64,000 nt of DNA, from contig CM074127.1 of assembly GCA_037178625.1 (NCBI GenBank), positions 3,968,001 to 4,032,000 on the forward strand. The letters are read 5' to 3'. Both the position numbers and the translations under genes were made by a program. Source of the stretch: Skeletonema tropicum. Lineage: Eukaryota; Bacillariophyta; Thalassiosirophyceae; Thalassiosirales; Thalassiosiraceae. Shown here piece by piece: positions 21,501 through 30,862 of this stretch. The notes beneath the pieces are model-generated. The model did not search any database and was not told the origin of the DNA. It saw only the letters and a list, made by a program, of their open reading frames with translations. Position 1 is the stretch's first letter. Each line of letters begins with the position of its first letter.

Positions 21501-23979
21501 GAGCAGTACAAATGTGCTTGCTTAGTATCAACGACGACTGTAATGGGCCACTAGCAGCGGCTCATGCCCATACTGACGGCTAATAGATACGATTTGGTTG
21601 AATGTGGTGCTGCCGGCCAGCCCACACTGGACCTCTCACATCAGCTACGACGTTGTAGCATCGCTTCTACGGACGCTAGTCGTCTGAGCAGTACAAATGT
21701 GCTTGCTTAGTATCAACGACGACTGTAATGGGCCACTAGCAGCGGCTCATGCCCATACTGACGGCTAATAGATACGATTTGGTTGAATGTGGTGCTGCCG
21801 GCCAGCCCACACTGGACCTCTCACATCAGCTACGACGTTGTAGCATCGCTTCTACGGACGCTAGTCGTCTGAGCAGTACCAAATGTGCTTGATTAGTATC
21901 AACGACGACTGTAGTGGGCCACTAGCAACGGCTCATGCCCATACTGACGGCTAAAAGACACGATTTGGTTGAATGTGGTGCTGCCGGCCAGCCCACACTG
22001 GACCTCTCACATCAGCTACGAGGTTGTAGCATCGCTTCTACGGACGCTAAGTAGTCGTCTGAGCAGTACAAATGTGCTTACTTAGTATCAACGACGATTG
22101 TAATGGGCCACTAGCAACGGCTCATGCCCATACTGACGGCGAAAGATATGATTTAATTGAATGTCGTGCTGCCGGCCAGCACACACTGGACCTCTCACAT
22201 CAGCTACGATGTTATAGCATCGCTTCTACGGACGCTAGTCGTCTGAGCAGTACAAATGTGCTTGATTAGTATGAGTCAGACTAAAATGGGCCACTAGCAA
22301 CGGCTCATGCCCATACTGACGGCTAATAGATACGATTTGTTTGAATGTGGTGCTGCCGGCCAGCCCACACTGGACCTCTCACATTAGCTACGAGGTTGTA
22401 GCACCGCTTCTACGGACGCTAGTCGTCTGAGCAGTACCAAATGTGCTTGATTGGTATCAACGACGACTGTAGTGGGCCACTAGCAACGGCTCATGCCCAT
22501 ACTGACGGCTAAAAGACACGATTTGGTTGAATGTGGTGCTGCCGGCCAGCCCACACTGGACCTCTCACATCAACAACAAGGTTGTAGCATCGCTTCTACG
22601 GACGCTAAGTAGTCGTCTGAGCAGTACAAATGTGCTTACTTAGTATCAACGACGATTGTAATGGGCCACTAGCAGCGGCTCATGCCCATACTGACGGCTA
22701 AAAGATACGATTTGGTTGAATGTGGTGCTGCCGGCCAGCCCACACTGGACCTCTCACATCAGCTACGACGTTGTAGCATCGCTTCTACGGACGCTAGTCG
22801 TCTGAGCAGTACAAATGTGCTTGCTTAGTATCAACGACGACTGTAATGGGCCACTAGCAGCGGCTCATGCCCATACTGACGGCTAATAGATACGATTTGG
22901 TTGAATGTGGTGCTGCCGGCCATCCCACACTGGACCTCTTACATCCGCTATGGCGTTGTAGCATCGCTTCTACGGACGCTAGTCGTCTGAGCAGTACAAA
23001 TATGCTTGATTAGTTTGAGGCAGACTCTAATGGGCCATTAGCAGCGGCTTATGCCCATACTGTTGCTACTAGATTCGATTTGGTTGAATGTGGTGCTGCC
23101 GGCCAGCCCACACTGGACCTCTCACATCAGCTGCGACGTTGTAGCATCGTTTCTACGGACGCTAGTCGTCTGAGCAGTACAAATGTGCTTGCTTAGTATC
23201 AACGACGACTGTAATGGGCCACTAGCAGCGGCTCATGCCCATACTGACGGCTAATAGATACGATTTGGTTGAATGTGGTGCTGCCGGCCAGCCCACACTG
23301 GACCTCTCACATCAGCTACGACGTTGTAGCATCGCTTCTACGGACGCTAGTCGTCTGAGCAGTACAAATGTGCTTGCTTAGTATCAACGACGACTGTAAT
23401 GGGCCACTAGCAGCGGCTCATGCCCATACTGACGGCTAATAGATACGATTTGGTTGAATGTGGTGCTGCCGGCCAGCCCACACTGGACCTCTCACATCAA
23501 CTACGACGTTGTAGCATCGCTTCTACGGACGCTAGTAGTCTGAGCAGTACAAATGTGCTTGCTTAGTATCAACGACGACTGTAATGGGCCACTAGCAGCG
23601 GCTCATGCCCATTCTTACGGCGAAAGATATGATTTAATTGAATGTCGTGCTGCCGGCCATCCCACACTGGACCTCTCACATCAGCTACGATGTTGTAGCA
23701 TCGCTTCTACGGACGCTAGTCGTCTGAGCAGTACAAATGTGCTTGCTTAGTATCAACGACGACTGTAATGGGCCACTAGCAACGGCTCATGCCCATACTG
23801 ACGGCTAAAAGATACGATTTGGTTGAATGTGGTGCTGCCAGCCATCCCACACTGGACCTCTCACATCAGCTACGACGTTGTAGCATCGCTTCTACGGACG
23901 CTAGTCGTCTGAGCAGTACAAATGTGCTTGCTTAGTATCAACGACGACTGTAATGGTCCACTAGCAGCGGCTCATGCCC
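18561..23979 (+). repeat. satellite array, about 29 monomers of about 185 bp
   Basis: Head-to-tail repeats of 184-186 bp. Each monomer carries the landmarks TATCAACGACGA, GGGCCACTAGCA, GGCTCATGCCCATACTGACG, GATTTGGTTGAATGTGGTGC, TGCCGGCCAGCCCACACTGG, ACCTCTCACATCAGCTACGA, AGCATCGCTTCTACGGACGC and GTCGTCTGAGCAGTAC. Several monomer subtypes recur: GGCTAATAGATAC, GGCTAAAAGACAC, a GGCGAAAGATATG type with CAGCACACAC, and types with TGAGTCAGAC or TTGAGGCAGAC in place of CAACGACGAC. The leftmost monomer is the most diverged, as is usual at satellite edges, and the right end breaks off inside a monomer at 23979. Frequent stops and a period not divisible by three argue against protein coding. Function unknown; centromeric, heterochromatic or neutral repeat are all possible. 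Confidence 0.95.
20101..23498 (+). repeat. tandemly duplicated 9-monomer block (1671 bp)
   Basis: Variant monomers recur at an exact offset of 1671 bp. The examples are ATGTGCTTACTTAG at 20401 and 22072, ACATTAGCTACGAG near 20710 and 22381, CATCCGCTATGGCG near 21271 and 22942, and GTTGCTACTAGATTCG near 21391 and 23062. Stretches compared base by base across this offset are identical. Identity starts near 20101 and stops near 21825 of the first copy. Confidence 0.9.
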
Positions 23980-24483
23980 TGAACCGTCTCTCTTATCATC
24001 TCCTGATTCGACGTGTTGAGAAGGATGGGCAGACGTTATGCAGGGATTGGTGTCTAACACATTGTTCCATGTTGTTGTGAGTGTAGGACTTTTTTTTCTG
24101 GAGGAATAAACTATGTTACGCGGAGGTTGATGAGTTGAGGGGGCGGACTTAGCCCTTGATCATCCGTGCAACGATGATGTGTTGATAGTCTGAGACGTTC
24201 AATCGCTCTTGGACATCTTAAACTTAAATTGAATTGCACCTGCATTAGAGACTTATGCAATGGGGCAACAAAGATGAATACAATGATGTCTTTGATACAG
24301 AAGGGGTAGGAAGAAGTAGATCCTTCCTATCGCGGTGGAATCGGTAGTGTTGACGAATAGTTGGTTTGACGACAGCCGGCTATTTGAGGATGTTGTTCGA
24401 GCCAAGATGAGCAATATGTTTTGAATGTGAAATAATTTACGATATCAATCATTAATTATTTCTCGCTATATAAGCATATTATT
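23980..24483. other. intergenic region right of the satellite
   Basis: It begins where the satellite breaks off and ends at the 3' end of the peptidase gene. It includes an eight-T run near 24089. No gene, tRNA or transposon end was recognised. Confidence 0.5.
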
Positions 24484-26184
24484 TTAAATCCATGTTCGCT
24501 TGTTTGAGTTTCTTCCAAGCATTTGTGTTATCTGCCCTAAATCTGGTACTGTGCTTATGTCTACACCAACACTCGAGACGGTTGGAGGTTTTCGAATGGC
24601 CTTTCGTACGACATCACGAATATCTTCCTTCGTAACAGCATCTATCTTTGCACACATTGTAGCTGCATCTTCTCTCTTCCCATACGTAAAGATTTGCCTT
24701 CCAATATCCTCAAATAGAACCAACCGAGATTCCAATTGAGTTAGCACATTGCATTTCAGCATATTACGTGCCCGGTCAAGCTCTTCGTCTGTCACGAACT
24801 CTTCTGCCAACTTGTCAAACTGTTGTACAATAGTAGTCGCCATCTCTCGGCCAAACATTGGTGGACAAGAGCCAGAAATACCCCAAAGACCACTTTCTGC
24901 ATGAAATGAAGTGAAGGCCTCAGCAGATTCTGCCCATCGGTGCCTGTTAAGTATCTCTCGATAGAGGCGTGAGTACATTCCCTTTCCTGGTCCACCGGCT
25001 GAAAATGAACTCCCTCCACCCAAGAGTGTCTGAAGAACACAAGTAGGAACCAGATCAAGTGAGTGCCACCCACCGACTTCAAAAGCGACTGCGATGTGAG
25101 TGAATTCCTCTTTTGCAGAGTGAGGGCTCGGTTGTGTCTGCAAACGATATTCACCACCAGTGTATATCGACGGAATAGTTATCTTCGAAGAGTCACTGTT
25201 GTTTGACGTCATGTGACCAAAGTTAGCCTCAGCAAGTTCTACCAAAGCATCGTGGGAGATTCCAGATCCACTAACCACAATTCTCTCTGGATTATTAATG
25301 AGATGTTGCTCTCTGAAAGCATGCACAGAGTCAGCCGTTAAGTTGGGTAGAGCTTCGGCCGTGCAAAAATGGGGTCTACCAAGTTGTTGCAATTTTCCAT
25401 CCATCGGTCCATATGCCGCAAGTTGTAATCCCTCACCCATTAACACCTGTGGCATCATATCCATAGTTTGAAACATGATAACTTGCTTCATTTCTTCCAC
25501 TTCCATCTCATGCACAATAGGACTTTGAATTGTTTCCCCAAGCAAGTTAAAAGCTGACTTTACATTGGGACGCAATACATCAACACAGTACATCATTTGT
25601 TCTCGACTAGATTGTGCAAACGTCGCCCCTCCCAACGATTCTAGGATATTTCTAATTTCCGGTCCATCGTAATTCTTTGTAGAGTTGAATGCCAATAACT
25701 CCATCAGATGGTTCACTCCTGCGGTAGATACGGTTTTGTTTGTTGATGGTACTGTGTATTGCTCTAATTCATGACGAGATCCAAAGTCTAATAATACGCC
25801 AACCGTCGATACTTGCGAGTAGGTCTCCATGGATCCTACACGAACCCCGTTCGATAGAGTTGTGATTTTCGTCTCTGGTATTTCAAGCGACTCAATGGGT
25901 ACATTTGGCGGTATGTGCGCTGGGCGCTCTGTACCAATACTGCGTGTGCTGGGAATGATGCGATGCTGCCCGTTGCTGTTACTTTGGGGCCTGCTTGCCA
26001 CTACAACATCAGCAGCTTTTGTCCGACTGATGATAGGAGCCTCTCTACGGTCAGGAAATTCATTTTCTGAGTAGGAAACTTGCTGCTGCGCCTGTACAGA
26101 AAAATGCCTTCCCTTGCTATGGCGATGCAGCCGACAAAGAGATGGGCACCGAGCTACTGACCTGGCTACTGCCGCGTTCATCAT
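24484..26184 (-). CDS. mitochondrial processing peptidase alpha subunit
   Basis: M16-family subunit that binds mitochondrial presequences and presents them to the catalytic beta subunit in the matrix (or cytochrome bc1 core). I prefer the start at 26184 (MMNAAVARSVARCPSLCRLHRHSKGRHFS), a typical basic presequence, giving 566 residues. A longer in-frame start at 26376 would add 64 highly charged residues. Domain features: ITTLSNGVRV, then HLMELLAFNSTKNYDG, where the zinc motif HxxEH of the beta subunit is degenerate (HLMEL), as expected for alpha. The glycine-rich substrate loop GGGSSFSAGGPGKGM is present, followed by SRLYREILNRH. The C-terminal half continues to the end with MCAKIDAVTKEDI. 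This is a complete, well-conserved member. Confidence 0.92.
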   Translation of the reverse strand: MMNAAVARSVARCPSLCRLHRHSKGRHFSVQAQQQVSYSENEFPDRREAPIISRTKAADVVVASRPQSNSNGQHRIIPSTRSIGTERPAHIPPNVPIESLEIPETKITTLSNGVRVGSMETYSQVSTVGVLLDFGSRHELEQYTVPSTNKTVSTAGVNHLMELLAFNSTKNYDGPEIRNILESLGGATFAQSSREQMMYCVDVLRPNVKSAFNLLGETIQSPIVHEMEVEEMKQVIMFQTMDMMPQVLMGEGLQLAAYGPMDGKLQQLGRPHFCTAEALPNLTADSVHAFREQHLINNPERIVVSGSGISHDALVELAEANFGHMTSNNSDSSKITIPSIYTGGEYRLQTQPSPHSAKEEFTHIAVAFEVGGWHSLDLVPTCVLQTLLGGGSSFSAGGPGKGMYSRLYREILNRHRWAESAEAFTSFHAESGLWGISGSCPPMFGREMATTIVQQFDKLAEEFVTDEELDRARNMLKCNVLTQLESRLVLFEDIGRQIFTYGKREDAATMCAKIDAVTKEDIRDVVRKAIRKPPTVSSVGVDISTVPDLGQITQMLGRNSNKRTWI

Positions 26185-26618
26185 GGTGCTGAAGATTTGA
26201 AGATCTTGTGCTTCGTGCTTCGCTTCGTCTTCGTTTGTTTGCACGAGCCGCGAGTGGCGAGTGGCGATGGCTTGGGATTTAGTCTGTCCGTCGTCGGTCT
26301 CTTCCTTTCCTCTCTCCTTCTTCCTCCCTCTCCTGCCGACCGGGTGTGAGGTGAAAGAAGTCATGGCGGAGAGCATTCTCTAGCAGTGGCATTGTAAAGA
26401 AATGAAAGGGGAAGCATGAATGAAATACATGAGTCAATGTTTATCTATGCTGCTGAACTTAGTCATGATCGTTTTTAAGAAATTTCAAATCAATCATTTT
26501 CATGAGTACGCGTCGTAGCATGTCATTTGAGCAAAATCACTCTCTCGACAAGCTCATAAATTGTTCAGGCAGTCAACCCAAACAGCTTTACCAACATCTT
26601 TCCGATTCCACTATCACC

Positions 26619-27259
26619 ATGAAGATCTACAACTTCGGCCTCACTGCCCTTCTTTCCAGCCAATCTGCTTCTGCTGACTACCGCGGAGTTGAGTTTGGCG
26701 TTGTTCGGTAAGCACTAAATTATTCACTTGTTGTTCTGTTCATATCCACAGCCAAGACATTTCTAACCTGCATGATCCATTACACAGCGACTTGCAACAG
26801 AGTATTAGCTCCAAGACTGGAAAGGTGAAAGAGAGCAAGACCTCCAAAACCATGCCAGTGAAAGTATTCTCTATTGGTACAACCACCGATGACGTCTTCT
26901 CTTACGATACATCCTTGTCTTACGATACAACCCGTACTGTTCCGGGCGACTTCTTCTCTTACGGAACAGATTCATTCTCCATGCCCGAGACGGTTATTGT
27001 CACCAGTAAGACCGGCAAGGTGACCAAGGCGGCTACCGATGTTGATTCCGAATCCGAGGACGATGCTTCTAGTGATGAAGCAAGCGCGAAATCTGGCAAG
27101 AGCCAGATTGTCGCCAAGGTTGTGCGCGCAATGCCCATCGAAAGTTACTCTGGAACGGCTGCCAACGCTGTTGTTGCAGAGAATGCAGCTGTCATCAATG
27201 GAGCGGGGGCTTTCTTTAGTATGTTGACCTTTGCTGCTGTTGGTATGATGATGGCTTGA
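26619..27259 (+). CDS. small secreted Lys/Ser-rich protein, silaffin-like in composition (two exons)
   Basis: Exon 1 is 26619-26707 and exon 2 is 26788-27259, with an 80-bp intron (GTAAGC...ACACAG). It encodes 186 residues. The start at 26619 (CACC ATG AAG) gives a clean signal peptide, MKIYNFGLTALLSSQSASA; an in-frame ATG at 26502 would bury it. The mature part has Lys-spaced clusters: SSKTGKVKESKTSKT, TSKTGKVTK and SAKSGKSQ, each with KxxK tetrads. It also has Tyr/Ser/Asp-rich segments (VFSYDTSLSYDTT), an acidic Ser patch (DSESEDDASSDE) and a hydrophobic C-terminus (FFSMLTFAAVGMMMA) like a GPI-anchor signal. KxxK-rich, Ser-rich secreted proteins include silaffins and related biosilica proteins, so a cell-wall role is my inference. 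No homologue is recognised. It lies tail to tail with the gene at 27316. Confidence 0.65.
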
Positions 27260-27315
27260 GCTGAGATATAGATAGGAATTGATCAATTGCTTGCTGGTAC
27301 TGAGCGCAGCTAAGA

Positions 27316-27918
27316 CTATAAATTGTATTTTGTTGCGTTCACTCTACTTTCTATCGTTGTAGTTGCATTACTCGTGTCGGTGAAGTTAGTAGCCGATGCT
27401 GTGTCGCTTTCTTCTCCACTTTGATTCTCAGATTCATCGCCTTCAATGCTATCGTCTTTACCCAATACATCATCATCATCAGTTGTTGATGTGTCAATTG
27501 AAATTTGATCCTCCTCCAGAGCCAGTTCATCGTCAAATTGTAGGTCATCATCTATATTGAGAGCATCGATTTCATCTCCCTTCTCTGATTCATAGAGAGA
27601 TTCTACTCTATTTTCAACCTTTGGCTTATCAAACTTGTGCCTCGACGCTGTCAATGGAAACAAAGCGAAGCGGTTGCTCTCTGAGAAAAGCCATACTGCA
27701 ACAAATAATGCCATCCCCAGCAACATTACTGGCTTCGCAACTAATCTTGGACGTTCGGATTGGAAGTGATGATAAAAATCCGTCGCATGGTCTCGTATGC
27801 GGTTGTGTTGGATACTCGAATCATATTGACGCCCATCTTCTGTTTGTATTAACACTGAGTTGATCACGTCGCTGTATGTTTTGGCGGAAGAGGGCATAGT
27901 TTCCACAGATATTGCCAT
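27316..27918 (-). CDS. single-pass membrane protein with acidic, glycosylatable tail
   Basis: A protein of 200 residues starting at ATG 27918. The N-terminal 60 residues are polar with no signal peptide. One membrane segment lies at 62-78 (KPVMLLGMALFVAVWLF). The C-terminal 115 residues are strongly acidic (DIDDDLQFDDELALEED, TSTTDDDDVLG). They carry several N-glycosylation sequons (NQS, NFT, NAT twice), so I infer a type II orientation with the tail in the lumen or outside. I do not recognise the family. It is divergent to the sphingolipid reductase at 28269. Confidence 0.6.
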   Translation of the reverse strand: MAISVETMPSSAKTYSDVINSVLIQTEDGRQYDSSIQHNRIRDHATDFYHHFQSERPRLVAKPVMLLGMALFVAVWLFSESNRFALFPLTASRHKFDKPKVENRVESLYESEKGDEIDALNIDDDLQFDDELALEEDQISIDTSTTDDDDVLGKDDSIEGDESENQSGEESDTASATNFTDTSNATTTIESRVNATKYNL

Positions 27919-28268
27919 CTTGATTTAAATGACCACAAAAAATACACAACAGATGAGGATGGTTGTGATAAGTGTTCACAAGCCAGCCTCTAGGACGATT
28001 AGAAAAGCCCTCCCTCTATGTCCACCTCCGTGTCTCAGTGTCTCCGTGCCAAACAACTGCCAACTATCAAACCAATCTCAAATTACTCCACCACCAAAGA
28101 ACAACTTCAACTTCATTATGACCGAGACTAAGCACCGAGCCAGCTTTTTTGCTAAGAGCAAAAAGCAAAACGCAGGCAGAGTGTCACACGGCTTCTGACA
28201 ACTAGAGTGGTTGGCACAAACCATAAGTATCGCATTGCTTGCTTGAAGCATAACAACAGATAACTACC
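27919..28268. other. divergent intergenic region
   Basis: It holds the promoters of the genes at 27316 (minus) and 28269 (plus). An 89-codon frame starting with ATG inside it is Pro/Lys-rich, unlike any protein I know, and probably spurious. Confidence 0.45.
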
Positions 28269-29411
28269 ATGGCATTTCCTCACACGTTGCGGCTAGTATT
28301 GGCAGGCATATTGTCCCTTCCAGCTCTTCTGCTGTTGCTTGCTGTAGCTCCAATAATACTGGTGCTCTCAATTCCGAGCCTGGCCATCCTTGTCAGACGA
28401 AAGAGGAATCTTTTCCCTTCCTTTGCTCCTAAGCCCTCCTCCGCCGCCGAGAATAGCAGCAGCAGTATCAGCCGCAGCTACCCGTTGCTTCAGCATGCCG
28501 TTGTCACGGGCGGGAGCAGCGGTATCGGCCTCTCCATTGCATTAGATCTTGCAAAGAGGGGTTGTGAGAACATTACACTTTTGGCAAGAAAGGAAGGTCA
28601 ACTGGCAGAGGCAAAGAAACAAGTCGAAGAAGCGTGCAAGAAGGGATCGAAGGCTACAGTAGTACGCACGATATCGATAGACATTACAGATGACAAGGCG
28701 CTCAACAAAGTCGTCGAGGATCTATGCGGTGGAGTGGGTCCACCTTCGCTGCTTTTCAATTGCGCCGGTGTTGCAATGCCTCTTGACTTTGAAGATTTGT
28801 CACCATCCAACTTTCAGTCGCAAGTCAAGCTCAATTATTTAGGGTCGACGTACATTGTAAAGACATTTTTGCCATACATGGAGCAAAATATTGGTGGTAA
28901 CATTGTGCTAACTTCTAGCATGAGTGGCCAAACCGGAACCTATGGATATAGTGCCTATGCACCTACAAAGTTCGCTCTCCGTGGCTTTGCAGAATGTCTT
29001 TCGATGGAGTTGGCAGCTCATAAATCAAATGTGAATATAATGCTAGCTTATCCACCAGATACAAATACTCCAGGTTATGAGATTGAGAACCAAAATAAGC
29101 CAGAGGCATGTCGATTGATAAGCGAGAGTGGTGGAATTTGGGAGCCCGATGTGGTTGCTAAAAAGATTGTCAAGGAAGCATTGCAATCCAACCCAACATT
29201 TGACATATACTTTGGTATTGATGGTTGGATGTTGTCCATGCTCACATCTGGAATGAATCCAGTTACGAGTGTCTTTGATGCCGTATGTCAAGTGGCATTG
29301 ATGGGTTTACTTCGATTTATAAGTTTGTTTTATCTGATGGATTTTGGAAGAGTGACACAGAATTGCACAGACCAACTGATACAGAAGATGGAAGCATCTA
29401 AAGAAGATTGA
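28269..29411 (+). CDS. 3-ketodihydrosphingosine reductase
   Basis: A short-chain dehydrogenase of 380 residues, NADPH-dependent, acting at the ER in de novo sphingolipid synthesis (KDSR/FVT1/Tsc10). An N-terminal membrane anchor (LLLLLAVAPIILVLSIPSLAIL) precedes the Rossmann motif TGGSSGIGLSIALDLAKRG (about 81-99). NCAG follows, then the catalytic set: Ser in LTSSMSG, Tyr and Lys in YSAYAPTKFALRG. The motif AYPPDTNTPGYE is characteristic of the KDSR subfamily, as is the C-terminal hydrophobic pair (MLSMLTSGMNPVTSVFDAVC and onward). The length (332 in human) is extended by the Ser-rich insert after the anchor. The start at 28269 (TACC ATG GC) is the only suitable one. Confidence 0.88.
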   Translation: MAFPHTLRLVLAGILSLPALLLLLAVAPIILVLSIPSLAILVRRKRNLFPSFAPKPSSAAENSSSSISRSYPLLQHAVVTGGSSGIGLSIALDLAKRGCENITLLARKEGQLAEAKKQVEEACKKGSKATVVRTISIDITDDKALNKVVEDLCGGVGPPSLLFNCAGVAMPLDFEDLSPSNFQSQVKLNYLGSTYIVKTFLPYMEQNIGGNIVLTSSMSGQTGTYGYSAYAPTKFALRGFAECLSMELAAHKSNVNIMLAYPPDTNTPGYEIENQNKPEACRLISESGGIWEPDVVAKKIVKEALQSNPTFDIYFGIDGWMLSMLTSGMNPVTSVFDAVCQVALMGLLRFISLFYLMDFGRVTQNCTDQLIQKMEASKED

Positions 29412-29465
29412 CTACTATATTGAGTATATAACGCTATTTTTTTGTTGTTGTATTTCCTTCGGTTC

Positions 29466-30587
29466 TTATGATTTCTTCTTCCGAATAACAAACACTAACT
29501 CATACAACTCCAGCACACCCTTCTTTTCCCAACGCTTCTTATCATTATCTGTTACCAAATCGTTTACCTCCTCTAACAGCTCAACAGTATCTACCCATTC
29601 TTGCGACTCGTAGAGCTGTCGGACTTCACTTTCATTAATAGAAAAGGGAGGTCCACCTTTCTTTGCAGAATCATTTGTCACCTTCCTCCTGTCGAGTGTT
29701 ACCAGCAGCATAGTACCGCCCGGTTTCAGCATATCTCCCATGTAAGTGGCGTAATCGTTTCGAAGGGATGGATCTATTGCAACCATTGATGCACGGTCAT
29801 AAATTGAGTCAAATAAATAGGATGCGGATCCATCTTCTGCGGATGATACAGTGCTGCCTAGAGTAATATATTTCGCTCTGTCTTCATGTTCCATCTGCAA
29901 TAGATTAAATAAATCCCCCACGATAATTGTAATATCATCACCATGAAATATAGAACCGCTGGATGTCGCGTCACAACTACTCTCATCAGGATGAAACTCC
30001 TTGAGAGAAAGAGCTGGGTGATCCTCCGCAAATTCTTCGGCCGCTTGTTTAATGATATCGATGCCAACTACATGCGAAACTTTTGTATTCGACGAAAGAT
30101 AAGCCATGTCGAACGACTTGCCGCATAGAGGAACGAAAATGCGGTTGCTCTCGTCCTTTTCAACTAAAAGATCATTGTATTTTTGAAGATGTGGATTCAC
30201 ATCACGCTTGTGCCAACCGAGCACAGTGCCGGACCACTATGACACATCATATGTACATCATTCATCGTAAAGCTTTGTTAGCAAATGTCCATATCGCTTT
30301 GACAGAAATTAACGATCGGATTACATCACATCAATGGTTAATTGCAATCTAATGACCAAATCTTGAATCCATAATACCTATATATGTCATCAACCACGGA
30401 CAGAAGACAGAATCCCAGCCATCGATTCACTCACTTGTTTCGCCCAAAATCCTTGCACGTCATCGGTAATAGTGACTGGTGGGTTCGCCATTGTTGTATG
30501 TGCTCTACCGTTTGGGTTCGCCGCCGTTATCTCAAAGGCGGCTTGGTTTGGTCCGTTATCAGTTCTTATTGTTTTGGGTTCGCCCAT
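29466..30587 (-). CDS. thiopurine S-methyltransferase-like protein (two exons)
   Basis: Exon 1 is 30435-30587 and exon 2 is 29466-30236, with a 198-bp intron (GTGAGT...CATAG). The joint in phase 0 rebuilds FWAKQ-WSGTVLGWHKRDVNP, the characteristic N-terminal signature of TPMT-type enzymes. The SAM motif follows as RIFVPLCGKSFDMAYL and VVGIDI, then the acidic post-I loop. YDRASMVAIDP and TMLLVTLDRRK lie in the core. Total length is 307 residues from ATG 30587, or 275 from an inner ATG at 30491 (ACAACA ATG GCG), which would match the usual family size better. Family members methylate thiols and, in some lineages, halides or selenium compounds. The substrate here is not predictable. Confidence 0.82.
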
Positions 30588-30862
30588 GGCTGATAAAAAA
30601 TGGCCAGGGGTTCCACTTCAAACGGATTGGCGGGTGGTACTTTCTCACACTATACAAGTTTTCTTGCAGTTGAGATGGTGCGACCTTCTTTGGGCACCTT
30701 TTGGCATGCACTTCGTCGACTCCGAGCTCACTTTTTCTGCAAATCGCCCATGAACAAACGTAACGGCGCCATCTCCGACTCTATCTCCGCAAGTATCACC
30801 AACAATTTTGTCCATCTAGCTTAAACGAGAGTAGTAATCATCCTAACGTACATCTACGCAAC

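Noticed and set aside
18561..23979. CRISPR-like regular repeats
   Set aside because: The repeated unit fills the whole period with no unique spacers, and the genome is eukaryotic. It is a satellite.
23980..24483. Retrotransposon remnant beside the satellite
   Set aside because: No reverse-transcriptase or integrase motif could be read in any frame.
26185..26376. Upstream in-frame ATG of the peptidase alpha subunit
   Set aside because: It would place 64 charged residues ahead of a good mitochondrial presequence; the start at 26184 fits better.
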